Of a stretch of 64,000 nucleotides of DNA, positions 55,409 to 64,000 are shown one piece after another (the first letter of the stretch is position 1; every line of letters begins with the position of its first letter). The translations under genes and the position numbers were made by a program. A model generated the notes under the pieces. It ran no database searches and was not told the DNA's origin. It saw only the letters and a program-made list of their open reading frames with translations. Source of the stretch: Rummeliibacillus suwonensis (GTDB taxonomy: Bacteria; Bacillota; Bacilli; Bacillales_A; Planococcaceae); the NCBI RefSeq assembly GCF_007896435.1, contig NZ_VCBL01000001.1, positions 2,815,269-2,879,268 on the forward strand. Reading direction: 5' to 3'.

Positions 55409-58400
55409 ATGATTTTGAATGAATTCTACAAAAATTTCAAAGAAGTATTAGATGACCGTTCACAAAAAGAACAACATCGAAAAAATCAATTATATGCAAA
55501 GTTCTATGACACTTTGCCAATCGTAGATCATTCCATTTTATATGAAGTTCGAGATGGGCAAAGTATAACTGACTCTCCCTTTGCTCTTTTCAAATATATA
55601 TTAGAGCACGATCAGGAGAAAAAATACCAACATATTTGGTCTATTCAATCTTCTGAAGAGCTAGAGAAAGCGATTTCTCCTTACCTTGCTATGTCAAATG
55701 TTACTTTTGTAGAGCGTGATAGCGAGGATTATTTAAAATGGCTTGCACAAGCACAGTATCTTTTGAATAACTCTACTTTTCAATCTTTCTTCGTTCCTCG
55801 CCCTGAACAAACATATATTAATACATGGCACGGAACCCCTTTAAAACATATGGGCTACGATATTCCCGGCAACCCAGCTGGAAGTCAAAACGTGATTCGT
55901 AATTTTTTGAATGCGGATTATATTATTAGTCCGAATGCTCATACAACAGAAATTTTTTCAAAAGCGTTCCGTTTAGAGGGCATTTATGAGGGGACCATTT
56001 TGGAAATGGGCTATCCTCGTAATGATTTGACCTTTCATTCAAATCGTCAGGCAATTGTGGAAACATTAAATCAACAAGGCCTCTCTGTTTCGCCTAATGA
56101 AAAAATTGTATTGTATTCTCCTACTTGGAAAGGTACAGATACAAAGAATGCTCAGGACAATATGAAGAAAATCATTGTAGAGATGAATTTTTTGGCTGAA
56201 CAGCTTGGCCCTGAATATCATGTACTCTTTAAAGTCCATCCATTTTTGTATACTATTGCGACAAACTATCCGGAAGCTCGCAGTCGGTTGATATCCGATC
56301 AAATGGATATGAATGAGTTGCTAAGTATCGTCGATATTTTAATCACCGATTATTCTAGTGTATTTTTTGATTATTTAGTAACGGATCGTCCTATTTTATT
56401 TTACGCATGGGATCAGGATCTGTATGCTCAGGATCGTGGGATGTATTTAGATGAGAAAGAATTGCCTGGACCGATTTATGAGCATATCGATGAGGTAGCA
56501 AATGCGATTCTCCATATTGAAGATATAAAAGCTTCTTATCAAAATGTCTATCAAGCAGCCAAAAAACGGTTTGTTGGTTATGATGATGGAAATGTTGCTG
56601 AACGTTTGTATCACCTAGTCTTTTGTAAGGAAAACGTTGACCATGTGAAGATCGTTCAGTTGAGAAATGATAAAGAGAAAATATTGATCTATCCAGGTGG
56701 CCTTTTAAATAATGGGATTACTAATAGTTTTATCAATCTAACCAATAATATCGATTATGATCGCTATGATGTCACTTGTTTTTTAGGTGCCTCTCATCAC
56801 GAAGACATCCTTTATAATCAAAATCGGATTCATCCAAAAGTTCGTCTGCTTTTTAAACCGGGCATCCCTGTTTATAGGTTTCAGGAGGCTATAGCAGACC
56901 GCTTGATTCGTTCACATGGATTAACATCAAAGCTAAAATCCCGTTATCCAGATAAAGCCTATCAACGTGAAATGCGCAGATTGACAGGCGGCGTACATTT
57001 TGACTATGCCATCGACTTTAGTGGTTATAGCTATTATTGGACAAAATTAGTATTGGCGGCGAATAGTAAACGGAAGATCTGCTTTTTACACAGCGATATG
57101 ATGGCCGACCGTATGCGTACAATAGACGGAGTTCGCCCTCACTATCAAAATTTACTGACGATGTTCTCCGTTTATCATAAATTTGATAAGTTATTGGCGG
57201 TTTCAGAAGCAACGATGAAACTAAATATATCCAATTTGGGTAAATTCACAACGACCGAGCAATTTGGTTATTGTATGAATACGATTGATCCAAATCGGAT
57301 TTTAAATCCTCCTAAGAAAACGGTTACCCAAAAGGATGAAACTTCCCAACTTATTTTGGTCAATAAAACCGGCAGATGGGACTCGTCCATTCAATCCGTT
57401 GCTATTTATCGTACTTTGGCTCAATTGAATGAGGGGAAACCTGCCACACCATATACTGTTCAAGCTGATGATCAGATTCACGTGTTTGCTTATAATCATT
57501 GTCATGGTGAGGATTATTATAAAATAGCGATCAACGATATCTATGTAGGCTGGTGCAATGCTTCTTCTCTAAATATGACAGGTACTGATACTAGCGAGGA
57601 ACAGGGTGAACAGATTTTATATGAGGATATGCATGCAATTGGTAGATTGGACAATGTTTCTCCTAAGTACTACTTATGGGATTTACCATTTGGCGCTCCT
57701 GATGCTCATAAGAAGTCTGATATTTCCTTGTTCAAAGATGTCATTGTCTATATTTCGAACGTAGCTAAAACAAGTCGTTCCTCTTATTATTTAATTGAAA
57801 TTGACCAACAAGAAATTGGTTGGATTGACTATCGTGCCGTTACTTTAATGGACAACCTGACTTCAATGTTCACAAATCCTTTAACAAAACTTGTGGCAAA
57901 TTCATATATTCAGGCCAATCATAAGAAACATCACGCCGCACTTAGAACCGTAAGTGAAATTGCTTCTTTAGAAGAAAATGTGAAGCAATATGGATATATT
58001 TTGAAAGATATTGAAGGCTATCAAATTTTGACGCAGCCACCTATGCATCCTGACAGCCGAGTGATCCGACATAAGAAGGATCTACGTGGAAAAGTGTTAT
58101 TTGTACACAAAAGAAAAGTTTATAAAAAACGTACCTATTATTATGTAAAAAAGGGCTCGATCATTCAGGGATGGATCGATAGTCGTTGTATTCGACTAGT
58201 GCCGAACGATTATTCAGAATTTATCTCTGAAAAAGAAATTACGTATCCTGCAATTGTTGAAAGAGCAGCTATCGAAGTCTACAAGGAACTGCCTACTACT
58301 GCGGATAGTGGCGATTTTATCCTACCAGATGAACTGTATTTGAAACCATTAACTATCCAAAAAGAATTGCGTACAGGACATGGTTATTCTGTGTTGCTTT

Positions 58401-59011
58401 ACGATGGCGATACTAAGATTGGCTGGGTGGATAAAGATGCTACCTCACCATATAACTGCTGGATCGATATTCATAACCATATTATTACGCTTGAAAATGA
58501 TGATTCCTTTAAATTCGTAACAATGGGGCGCCTTTCTCCTGAGAAGGCACAAGATAAATTGATCAAAGCGTTTGCTCAGCTTCATGAGGAGTTCCCAAAT
58601 ACCAAGCTATACTTGCTCGGTGATGGTCAATTACGAAAACCTTTAGATACATTGGTTCAAAAGTTGAAATTAAGAGATTCTGTATTTTTAACAGGTCAAC
58701 TTGATAATCCTTTCTCATTCATGAAGCAATGTGATGCTTTCGTTCTTTCTTCCAAGTATGAAGGACAGCCAATGGTGTTATTGGAAGCATTAACATTGAA
58801 GATGAAAATTGTAGCAACGGATATTGTGGCCAATCGTGCAGCCCTGGCAGATGGCGACTATGGCCTATTGACGGAAGATACTTCAGTTGAAAGCATCTAT
58901 CAGGCAATGAAGAAAATCTATCTTGAGCCTGATATCACCTTTAAAGAATTCGACTATCGTGCTTATAATCAAAATGCGATTAACCATTTTTATGAAGAAA
59001 TCCGAGGATAA
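55409..59011 (+). CDS. Fusion: glycerophosphotransferase + GT4 glycosyltransferase interrupted by SH3/GW modules
   Basis: This 1200-residue protein has three parts. Residues 1-405 are a TagF-type glycerophosphotransferase (INTWHGTPLKHMGYD near 140, EMGYPRNDL near 200, VLYSPTWKG near 228, ILITDYSSVFFDY near 310). Residues 420-635 are the N-terminal Rossmann half of a GT-B enzyme (ILIYPGGLLNNGITNSFINL). Residues about 640-1025 hold four or five SH3/GW-like modules (endings IYVGWCNASSLN, EIGWIDYRAVT, IIQGWIDSRCI, KIGWVDKDAT). Residues 1030-1200 are the GT4 donor half (VTMGRLSPEKAQDKLIKAF, SSKYEGQPMVLLEALTLKM). No signal peptide, so the wall-type modules lie in the cytosol. It could both extend and glycosylate teichoic acid. 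An extended ribosome site (GAGGTGATC) precedes the ATG. Confidence 0.85.
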   Translation: MILNEFYKNFKEVLDDRSQKEQHRKNQLYAKFYDTLPIVDHSILYEVRDGQSITDSPFALFKYILEHDQEKKYQHIWSIQSSEELEKAISPYLAMSNVTFVERDSEDYLKWLAQAQYLLNNSTFQSFFVPRPEQTYINTWHGTPLKHMGYDIPGNPAGSQNVIRNFLNADYIISPNAHTTEIFSKAFRLEGIYEGTILEMGYPRNDLTFHSNRQAIVETLNQQGLSVSPNEKIVLYSPTWKGTDTKNAQDNMKKIIVEMNFLAEQLGPEYHVLFKVHPFLYTIATNYPEARSRLISDQMDMNELLSIVDILITDYSSVFFDYLVTDRPILFYAWDQDLYAQDRGMYLDEKELPGPIYEHIDEVANAILHIEDIKASYQNVYQAAKKRFVGYDDGNVAERLYHLVFCKENVDHVKIVQLRNDKEKILIYPGGLLNNGITNSFINLTNNIDYDRYDVTCFLGASHHEDILYNQNRIHPKVRLLFKPGIPVYRFQEAIADRLIRSHGLTSKLKSRYPDKAYQREMRRLTGGVHFDYAIDFSGYSYYWTKLVLAANSKRKICFLHSDMMADRMRTIDGVRPHYQNLLTMFSVYHKFDKLLAVSEATMKLNISNLGKFTTTEQFGYCMNTIDPNRILNPPKKTVTQKDETSQLILVNKTGRWDSSIQSVAIYRTLAQLNEGKPATPYTVQADDQIHVFAYNHCHGEDYYKIAINDIYVGWCNASSLNMTGTDTSEEQGEQILYEDMHAIGRLDNVSPKYYLWDLPFGAPDAHKKSDISLFKDVIVYISNVAKTSRSSYYLIEIDQQEIGWIDYRAVTLMDNLTSMFTNPLTKLVANSYIQANHKKHHAALRTVSEIASLEENVKQYGYILKDIEGYQILTQPPMHPDSRVIRHKKDLRGKVLFVHKRKVYKKRTYYYVKKGSIIQGWIDSRCIRLVPNDYSEFISEKEITYPAIVERAAIEVYKELPTTADSGDFILPDELYLKPLTIQKELRTGHGYSVLLYDGDTKIGWVDKDATSPYNCWIDIHNHIITLENDDSFKFVTMGRLSPEKAQDKLIKAFAQLHEEFPNTKLYLLGDGQLRKPLDTLVQKLKLRDSVFLTGQLDNPFSFMKQCDAFVLSSKYEGQPMVLLEALTLKMKIVATDIVANRAALADGDYGLLTEDTSVESIYQAMKKIYLEPDITFKEFDYRAYNQNAINHFYEEIRG

Positions 59012-59094
59012 CGGATGAAGGATATCCTGTTCGAAAAGTCAGTTGGTTGGTTATTACTGATTTTTCGGATGGGCTTTTTTGGTGAGGTATTGTG

Positions 59095-59675
59095 GGGGTA
59101 TTCGCTCTCTCCGAGGGTTTATTTGCTCTCTCCGAGGGTTTATTCGCTTTCTCTGGGGATTTATTCGCTCTCCACGGAGGTTTATTCGCTCTCTCCGGGT
59201 TTATTTGCTCTTTCCGAGGGTTTATTCGCTTTCTCTGGAGGTTTATTCGCTTTCTCCGGAGGTTTATTCGCTCTCTCCGAGTTTATTCGCTCTTTCCGAG
59301 GGTTTATTCGCTTTCTCCGGAGGTTTATTCGCTCTCTCCGAGTTTATTCGCTCTTTCCGAGGGTTTATTCGCTTTCTCTGGAGATTTATTTGCTCTCTCT
59401 GGAGATTTATTTCGCTCTCTCCAAGTTTATTCGCTCTTTCCGAGGGTTTATTTGCTCTCTCCGGAGGTTTATTCGCTCTCTCCGAGTTTATTCGCTCTTT
59501 CCGAGGGTTTATTTGCTCTCTCCGGAGGTTTATTCGCTCTCTCTGGAGGGTTTATTCGCTCTCTCCGAGTTTATTCGCTCTTTCCGAGGGTTTATTCGCT
59601 TTCTCTGGAGATTTATTCGCTCTCTCTGGAGGTTTATTCGCTCTCTCCAAGTTTATTCGCTCTTTCCGATTTTAA
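59095..59675 (-). repeat. Type-2 tandem array downstream of NERD gene 2
   Basis: About 27 units of TTTATTCGCTCTCTCCGAGG type (21 bp, with 19-bp variants lacking two G), read on the plus strand. Variants use TTTGCTC, CTTTCC and TCTGGAG. All three plus-strand frames stay open for 200 codons, giving Leu/Ser/Phe/Arg-rich pseudo-proteins with no start signal. It lies 80 bases after the fusion enzyme gene. A last isolated unit appears at 59807-59823. Confidence 0.93.
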
Positions 59676-59856
59676 AAGCTCCATGTCTAGATTAAAACGT
59701 AATTGGGTCATTCTGATCTACCTTTCTTAAAATGTATTCGTGGTTGAAAACATTCTAATCAAAGTAGATAAAATGACCCTTTTTTATAAATTATACGAAC
59801 TTAATCGATTTATTCGCTCTTTCAACAATTTACGTCATAAAATGTCTAAAAAATAT

Positions 59857-60804
59857 TTATTTTGATAACGTGTATTTAGTACCTTTATAGTTCCCTATTT
59901 TTTCCAAGTTCATTCTCCTTAACATTTTATTTGTTTGATTAATATCTTCGACTTTGAGAAATTCTCTGCATTCTTTATTTGTTATCGTGGGGTGAATAAG
60001 CGTCAAATAATCGTATATGGCACTCTCATGTGCATGAGTGCTTTTGTGATGACAACGCTGGCAAGACCAATAGTATGGAAATCGTTTCATACCAATTGTT
60101 CCACATCTGGGACAAATAACTCCATTCGATATGGTCTCTTTTTGAATGCTATATCGATTGATTAATGGATAGGGATTAAATTCTTGATGATTGTTTAAAA
60201 AATATTGTTTTAATGATTTCATATGACCTTCAGTAAGTGGTTTTCTATTGATTGGGATATTGCGTAAAAAGGTTTTTATTTCATTTTTCCGTAAAATTGT
60301 TATCTTTTCTGCAGGGTGTTTTATGAAACTTGATGAAAAAGGAAAAATGATTGTTCCCAAAACGGGTATTTCCATGCGATGATTTGAGAGAAAATGCTTT
60401 AGTTGATACTTATATTCCTCTAATTGAGATATAGGACTGTTAAATCCCTGTATTATTCCATTCGGTAAAGTTCGTATAAGTTGACTTGGGTTTTGCTGAA
60501 ACTCTATAGTACCTTTGATATTTTTCACTTCAAAAATCACGAGATAATATTTAGTTAAAAGTAATATATCCACCTGAATATTGGACTCTATACGTAAGCC
60601 AAGGTTGTGAAAAATATAGAATTCATAAGGAAGCTGAAGTTGTTCAAGTGTTTCCATAACCATTTTCTCACCTATATCCCCAGCGTTTATGCGATTGAAT
60701 TCATCTTCTAGTTCTTGTTTCTTTGAATCCGTTGGTGAAAGTCGAAGAATCAAATTTTTTAATGCGTTTAGATAATGTGTTGTTGAATATGCTTTGATAA
60801 TCAA
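59857..60804 (-). CDS. NERD-domain protein with C-terminal zinc ribbon, copy 2
   Basis: About 315 residues from TTG 60804, which lies 9 bases after GGTGGA and matches the TTG start and first residues of copy 1 (IIKAYSTTHYL versus IGKAFSETHYL). The NERD domain spans about 45-165 with AGDIGEKMVMETLEQL and QVDILLLTKYYLVIFEVKNIKG (D...E-x-K). The zinc ribbon CPRCGTIGMKRFPYYWSCQRC is near 228-250. A helical tail with TNKECREFLKVEDINQTNKML follows. Upstream in-frame ATG 60819 overlaps the ribosome site and is less likely. Type-2 arrays lie on both sides. Divergence from copy 1 is even along the length, so this is an old paralogue with its own repeat family. Confidence 0.85.
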   Translation of the reverse strand: MIIKAYSTTHYLNALKNLILRLSPTDSKKQELEDEFNRINAGDIGEKMVMETLEQLQLPYEFYIFHNLGLRIESNIQVDILLLTKYYLVIFEVKNIKGTIEFQQNPSQLIRTLPNGIIQGFNSPISQLEEYKYQLKHFLSNHRMEIPVLGTIIFPFSSSFIKHPAEKITILRKNEIKTFLRNIPINRKPLTEGHMKSLKQYFLNNHQEFNPYPLINRYSIQKETISNGVICPRCGTIGMKRFPYYWSCQRCHHKSTHAHESAIYDYLTLIHPTITNKECREFLKVEDINQTNKMLRRMNLEKIGNYKGTKYTLSK

Positions 60805-60999
60805 AAGAATGTCCACCATCTTTCTTTTTTAAACAAAGCATATAGGTTTTGGTGATTGAATGCAAAATGGCGAAATACGTAAAACACATAGTTTTTTGGG
60901 GATGAAATTTCATTTTGAATAGTAAATTTGCTATTTTAGGTAGTCAAAAATTTGTTTTGCGCATTTTTTAATTTATTTTTTAATGATAAGGTGTTTGCT

Positions 61000-61535
61000 C
61001 TTTCTGAGGACTATTTGTTCTTCCAAAGAGAGGAGTTTTATTTGCACAATTCGAGGATTTATTCGCTCTCTCCTGGGGATTATTTGCTCTCTCCAAGGGG
61101 TTATTCGCTCTCTCCAAGGATTTATTCGCTCTCTCCAAGGGATTATTCGCTCTCTCCAAGTTTATTCGCTCTCTCCAAGAGGTTATTCGCTCTCTCCAAG
61201 GATTTATTCGCTCTCTCCAAGGATTTATTCGCTCTCTCCAAGTTTATTCGCTCTCTCCAAGGGGTTATTCGCTCTCTCCAAGTTTATTCGCTCTCTCCAA
61301 GTTTATTCGCTCTCTCCAAGGGATTATTCGCTCTCTCCGAGGATTTATTCGCTCTCTCCAAGGATTTATTCGCTCCCTCCGAGGGGTTATTCGCTCTCTC
61401 CAAGGGATTATTCGCTCTCTCCAAGTTTATTCGCTCTCCACGGAGGTTTTATTTGCTCTTTTCGAGGATTTAATCGCTCTCTCCAGAGATTTATTCGCTC
61501 TTCGGGAGGATATTCGCTCTCTCCTCCGGGCATTT
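61000..61535 (-). repeat. Type-2 tandem array upstream of NERD gene 2
   Basis: About 25 units of ATTCGCTCTCTCCAAGGATTT type (21 bp, with 19-bp variants ending CCAAGTTT). Units are more uniform than in the array at 59.1 kb and use CCAAGG where that one uses CCGAGG. The left edge is irregular (TTTGCTCTTTCTGAGG, then TTTGCACAATTCGAGG). Confidence 0.93.
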
Positions 61536-61710
61536 TCCTTCTGCTTGTTACTATAAACCATAGGAAAATCCTTAACCTTTATAAAAAAATTAAGAATTTT
61601 AATTGTGTGGTGCTATTAGAATTATTTGAGTGCCGAACAATTGGAGATTGGGAGCTTAACACCATTTTCTTATAGACATACAGGTAGATCAATTTGTTTG
61701 TTGACTGTCG

Positions 61711-62922
61711 TTAATCAAGAACAGTGAATGATGTAATTAAATAATCTGAAAATGGTCTTTTGATGATGGTCCTAGATAAATGCTTACCGTTCTTTAGATC
61801 GAAAGCATTTATTTCTCCGCGTTCTATATCTTTTTGTTCATCTCTGACTCTATAAGTAGTCTGAATGTAAGCGATGTGATTTTTAACTTCTATCCCTTCA
61901 GTAAATGTTATATCATTTGATAAAAAGTTCTTTTGTTTATCGTTTACACCAAATTCTAGTTTTGTGAATTTTTCTTTTTTATTCATCTTATAAGCATAGT
62001 TATAATCATCTAATATCACTAATTGCCCATCTACTATATCAAGCGAATCTGGTCTAAAATATTTATCAGGAATATTAATCTTTTTTATAGTATTCAAAGT
62101 TTTGGGGTCTATTACTACGATTTTTCCATCTTCCTTACTATCATCAATTCCTCCGCTTATTGGATAATATAAATAGTTATGATATAAAAGGAGGGAAGGA
62201 TTGCTTGGTAAACCTGAATGATTATTTTGGTCTTCTGGAAGATCCAGTTTTTTAGTAGATAATACTTTTCCCGTTTTTAAATTACATCGATTAATATAAG
62301 CCACAGCATCAGGATCTTCTGTGATGATAAATGCGGTATCTCCTTTAATATATACGGAATGTAAAAATCCATTAGGAATGACTAAAGTTTTCTTTTGATC
62401 AGAATTTTTTCCTTTCCAGTAAACCAAAGTCTGTCCATTCTCTAAATCATCTGCCACATCATAAAGTACATAGTCTTTATTTGCATATAAGGAAAATGAA
62501 TGACTGATATTTAAATCTGGAGCATTCATAGATTCAATTTTTCCTGAATGCAAGTCTATTTGATAGCGTCCTGCAGATCTATTACTGATTACATACGCTT
62601 TTTCACCATCATTCACCATACCAATAGGTTCAAGCATATTTATTTTTTTACTTTGTGATACGAAATCACCATTTTCATCTACTACATATAAGGCGCCTGA
62701 TTTTTCAGGCGAAAAATTCCCTACCTTAGAAAAGGCAATAAGATATTTACCCTTAGTATTTAACGTTTCTGATTCGGCAGGGAGATTTTCAACTAATTTT
62801 TGTCCATTAGTATGACTTGGAGAATAAGCTAAATATAATATAAATCTTGGTAAAATAGCTGCACAAATCATAACGACAATAATGAATGAAAGGCTAATCA
62901 ATAGCCATTTTCGTTTTCTCAT
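61711..62922 (-). CDS. Membrane-anchored extracellular propeller-like protein
   Basis: The preferred start is ATG 62922, preceded by GGAGG at 5-6 bases; an upstream TTG overlaps that site. About 403 residues: an N-terminal anchor (KWLLISLSFIIVVMICAAIL) with basic residues before it, then an extracellular domain with repeated strand patterns such as GALYVVDENGDFV, KIVVIDPKTLNTIKKINIPD and LVILDDYNYAYKMN, the look of a PQQ/WD-type beta-propeller. No enzyme motif or known family identified. It is a single-gene unit. Confidence 0.6.
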   Translation of the reverse strand: MRKRKWLLISLSFIIVVMICAAILPRFILYLAYSPSHTNGQKLVENLPAESETLNTKGKYLIAFSKVGNFSPEKSGALYVVDENGDFVSQSKKINMLEPIGMVNDGEKAYVISNRSAGRYQIDLHSGKIESMNAPDLNISHSFSLYANKDYVLYDVADDLENGQTLVYWKGKNSDQKKTLVIPNGFLHSVYIKGDTAFIITEDPDAVAYINRCNLKTGKVLSTKKLDLPEDQNNHSGLPSNPSLLLYHNYLYYPISGGIDDSKEDGKIVVIDPKTLNTIKKINIPDKYFRPDSLDIVDGQLVILDDYNYAYKMNKKEKFTKLEFGVNDKQKNFLSNDITFTEGIEVKNHIAYIQTTYRVRDEQKDIERGEINAFDLKNGKHLSRTIIKRPFSDYLITSFTVLD

Positions 62923-62934
62923 ATTTTCCTCCAA

Positions 62935-62965
62935 TTGAAAAAATGCCAGTCACCGATGCCATTTA
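62935..62965. repeat. REP-like motif
   Basis: ATGCCAGTCACCGATGCCATT, a diverged relative of the GTGCCAGTCACCGAAAC repeats near the RAYT gene. Confidence 0.4.
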
Positions 62966-63103
62966 AGTCTTATGGATACGATTTCATTCAATATTGGATG
63001 TGGTAGCATCATTTCATCAGATTAGTGTTAATTTATATCTTAACTTGCTTGGTTACCTGACATTTTTAACATTTTGCCTTTTTGTTAACTATTTTTGCAT
63101 TCA

Positions 63104-63816
63104 TCATCGATCATTTATGGCTGCCATAATGTATGAAGCGTTGCCTGTAATAGCTGTGATTTCTGTACTAATTCCCTTTTCATGAGCCAACCATTTTGGA
63201 TAGTAAGGAAAGACTTTTATAAAGTTATCTTTGTAAATAGTACGCGGACTTTTTAATTTGCTAGATGGTTGTCTATTTGATTGGCGTACAGTTAAATGCT
63301 TACCATTAGAAACTAAGTTAAAATGGAGCCCCGTCTTTGTTTTAAGTTCTATTGGCTTTTCTGAACCACTTACAATCAAGCTTTCCCATACTTCTTCTGC
63401 ATCCATCTCTCCTTCGCCCTTTCTGTTTAAGTATCTTGTTTCCTATTTTCTCTTCTCTTTGCACTTGCACTTTAGCAATGCCATTCTCCCCACAACCGGC
63501 AAGCATCTTCATAAAAATTCGCAAAATTCAACTGATTTTGAACTTGACGGAATTCTTGCTCTGTCAAAGAAACCTCATTGAGCACATCTTTATTATTTTC
63601 TAGCTTTTATTTGAAGTTCTCCCATGACTGCTCTTCTGTATGCAAATCCTCTCGATATGTCCATTGTGATTTTCCACTGATTAATTGCTTGATCAAATTA
63701 TCTTCCAAAACCGCTTCCGGTGTAACACTTCTATTCATTGATATCACCTCATCCAATTCAGCTGTTTGTGTTTTATGTAAAGTGTGAATCGATAAAATTT
63801 CCGTATATACATACAT
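63104..63816 (-). pseudogene. hsdR: Type I restriction hsdR remnant
   Basis: The minus strand reads like the N-terminus of an HsdR subunit in pieces. 63816-63607 includes EAVLEDNLIKQLISGKSQW and TYREDLHTEEQSWENFK, then a stop where the family continues. The same frame resumes (NNKDVLNEVSLTEQEFRQVQ). Another frame at 63524-63460 gives GENGIAKVQVQREEKIGNKI. Beyond about 63410, a 100-codon frame (ELKTKTGLHFNLVSNGKHLT) is not one I can assign and may belong to another broken gene. No nuclease or helicase domain remains, so it is inactive. Confidence 0.75.
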
Positions 63817-63848
63817 TGCTCATTACATTTAATATACCATTTTCAAAG

Positions 63849-64000
63849 TTGTCAAAAAAAGAGAATTTTTTTGTTTGGGAGCAGCGTAAAATGTCCGATA
63901 TGAAAGATGTCCGAGATAGTACGCACAATTCTCCTAAGTACCACAATGAAGGTCATCCGCTTGTAACTTCTAAGAATTTGACTAATCACGGACTTGATAT
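63849..64000 (+). pseudogene. hsdS: HsdS specificity subunit fragment, runs off the window
   Basis: The plus strand gives FFVWEQRKMSDMKDVRDSTH then NSPKYHNEGHPLVTSKNLT, a typical segment of a type I target-recognition domain (usual form D-x-R-D-G-T-H-D-S-P-K-Y). The frame opens at TTG 63849 (SKKENFFVWEQRK) without a good ribosome site, so it is probably the middle of a gene joined here by rearrangement. It is divergent from the hsdR remnant, unlike an intact hsd operon. Confidence 0.65.

Noticed and set aside
59015-59730. Three 200-residue Leu/Ser/Phe/Arg repeat frames after the fusion enzyme
   Set aside because: All three plus frames are open through a noncoding-type tandem array. One starts 3 bases after the upstream stop but has no plausible protein character.
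60952-61675. CRISPR array
   Set aside because: Units of 19-21 bp are contiguous with no unique spacers of constant length and no cas genes nearby, so this and the other arrays are plain tandem repeats.

Overview
The window looks like chromosomal DNA of a low-GC, spore-forming-type Bacillales bacterium, probably of the Planococcaceae/Caryophanaceae group (Rummeliibacillus, Kurthia, Lysinibacillus or Solibacillus relatives). The reasons are AGGAGG-type ribosome sites, AT-rich intergenic DNA, an OpuC osmoprotectant importer, BdbCD/ResA thiol chemistry, TagG/TagH teichoic acid export, LXG toxins and S-layer-type surface proteins. The genus is an inference. I saw no rRNA or tRNA gene and no CRISPR array.

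Layout. 1-4.5 kb: a minus-strand type VII secretion (LXG) polymorphic-toxin locus, with YwqH/YwqI-like partners, one LXG toxin with an HNH-like tail and its SMI1/KNR4 immunity gene, then a decayed toxin cassette with a YezG-type immunity gene, then another toxin fragment. 4.5-5.9 kb: no convincing gene, but two copies of a structured intergenic element. 5.9-9.3 kb: opuCA-CB-CC-CD. 9.3-18 kb: accessory DNA with secreted proteins of unknown function, a Gabija-like OLD nuclease/UvrD helicase pair, a yifB/comM pseudogene and a REP-associated (RAYT) transposase flanked by 74-bp inverted repeats, and a probable group II intron 5' remnant. 18-31.5 kb: an intact S-layer-type gene (28705-31419) and a promoterless, 5'-truncated paralogue (18121-20241), separated by a mobile-element-like module with two tyrosine recombinases, a DUF927 ATPase and small proteins. 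32-38 kb: a second large surface protein and a membrane-bound nucleotide-sugar dehydratase. 38.5-46.7 kb: two secreted glucosaminidases around a ResA/BdbC/BdbD and BlaI/M56-peptidase cluster with shared operators. 49-59 kb: wall-glycopolymer genes (GT4 transferase, TagH, TagG, glycerophosphotransferase and a 1200-residue fusion enzyme). The right edge holds a membrane-anchored propeller-like protein and type I restriction remnants (hsdR, hsdS).

The most unusual signal is in 37-62 kb. Long tandem arrays with a unit of about 21 bp, in two sequence families, lie among the glycopolymer genes. In each family a pair of arrays brackets a NERD-domain/zinc-ribbon protein gene: 47562-48512 between TTCCGTGGATGGA-type arrays, and 59857-60804 between TTTATTCGCTCTCTCC-type arrays. 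The two NERD proteins are paralogues, both appear to start at TTG, and each sits with its own repeat family. Five type-1 arrays share one conserved end sequence. This gene-plus-array organisation is my main candidate for an undescribed system. The second is the possible S-layer silent cassette.
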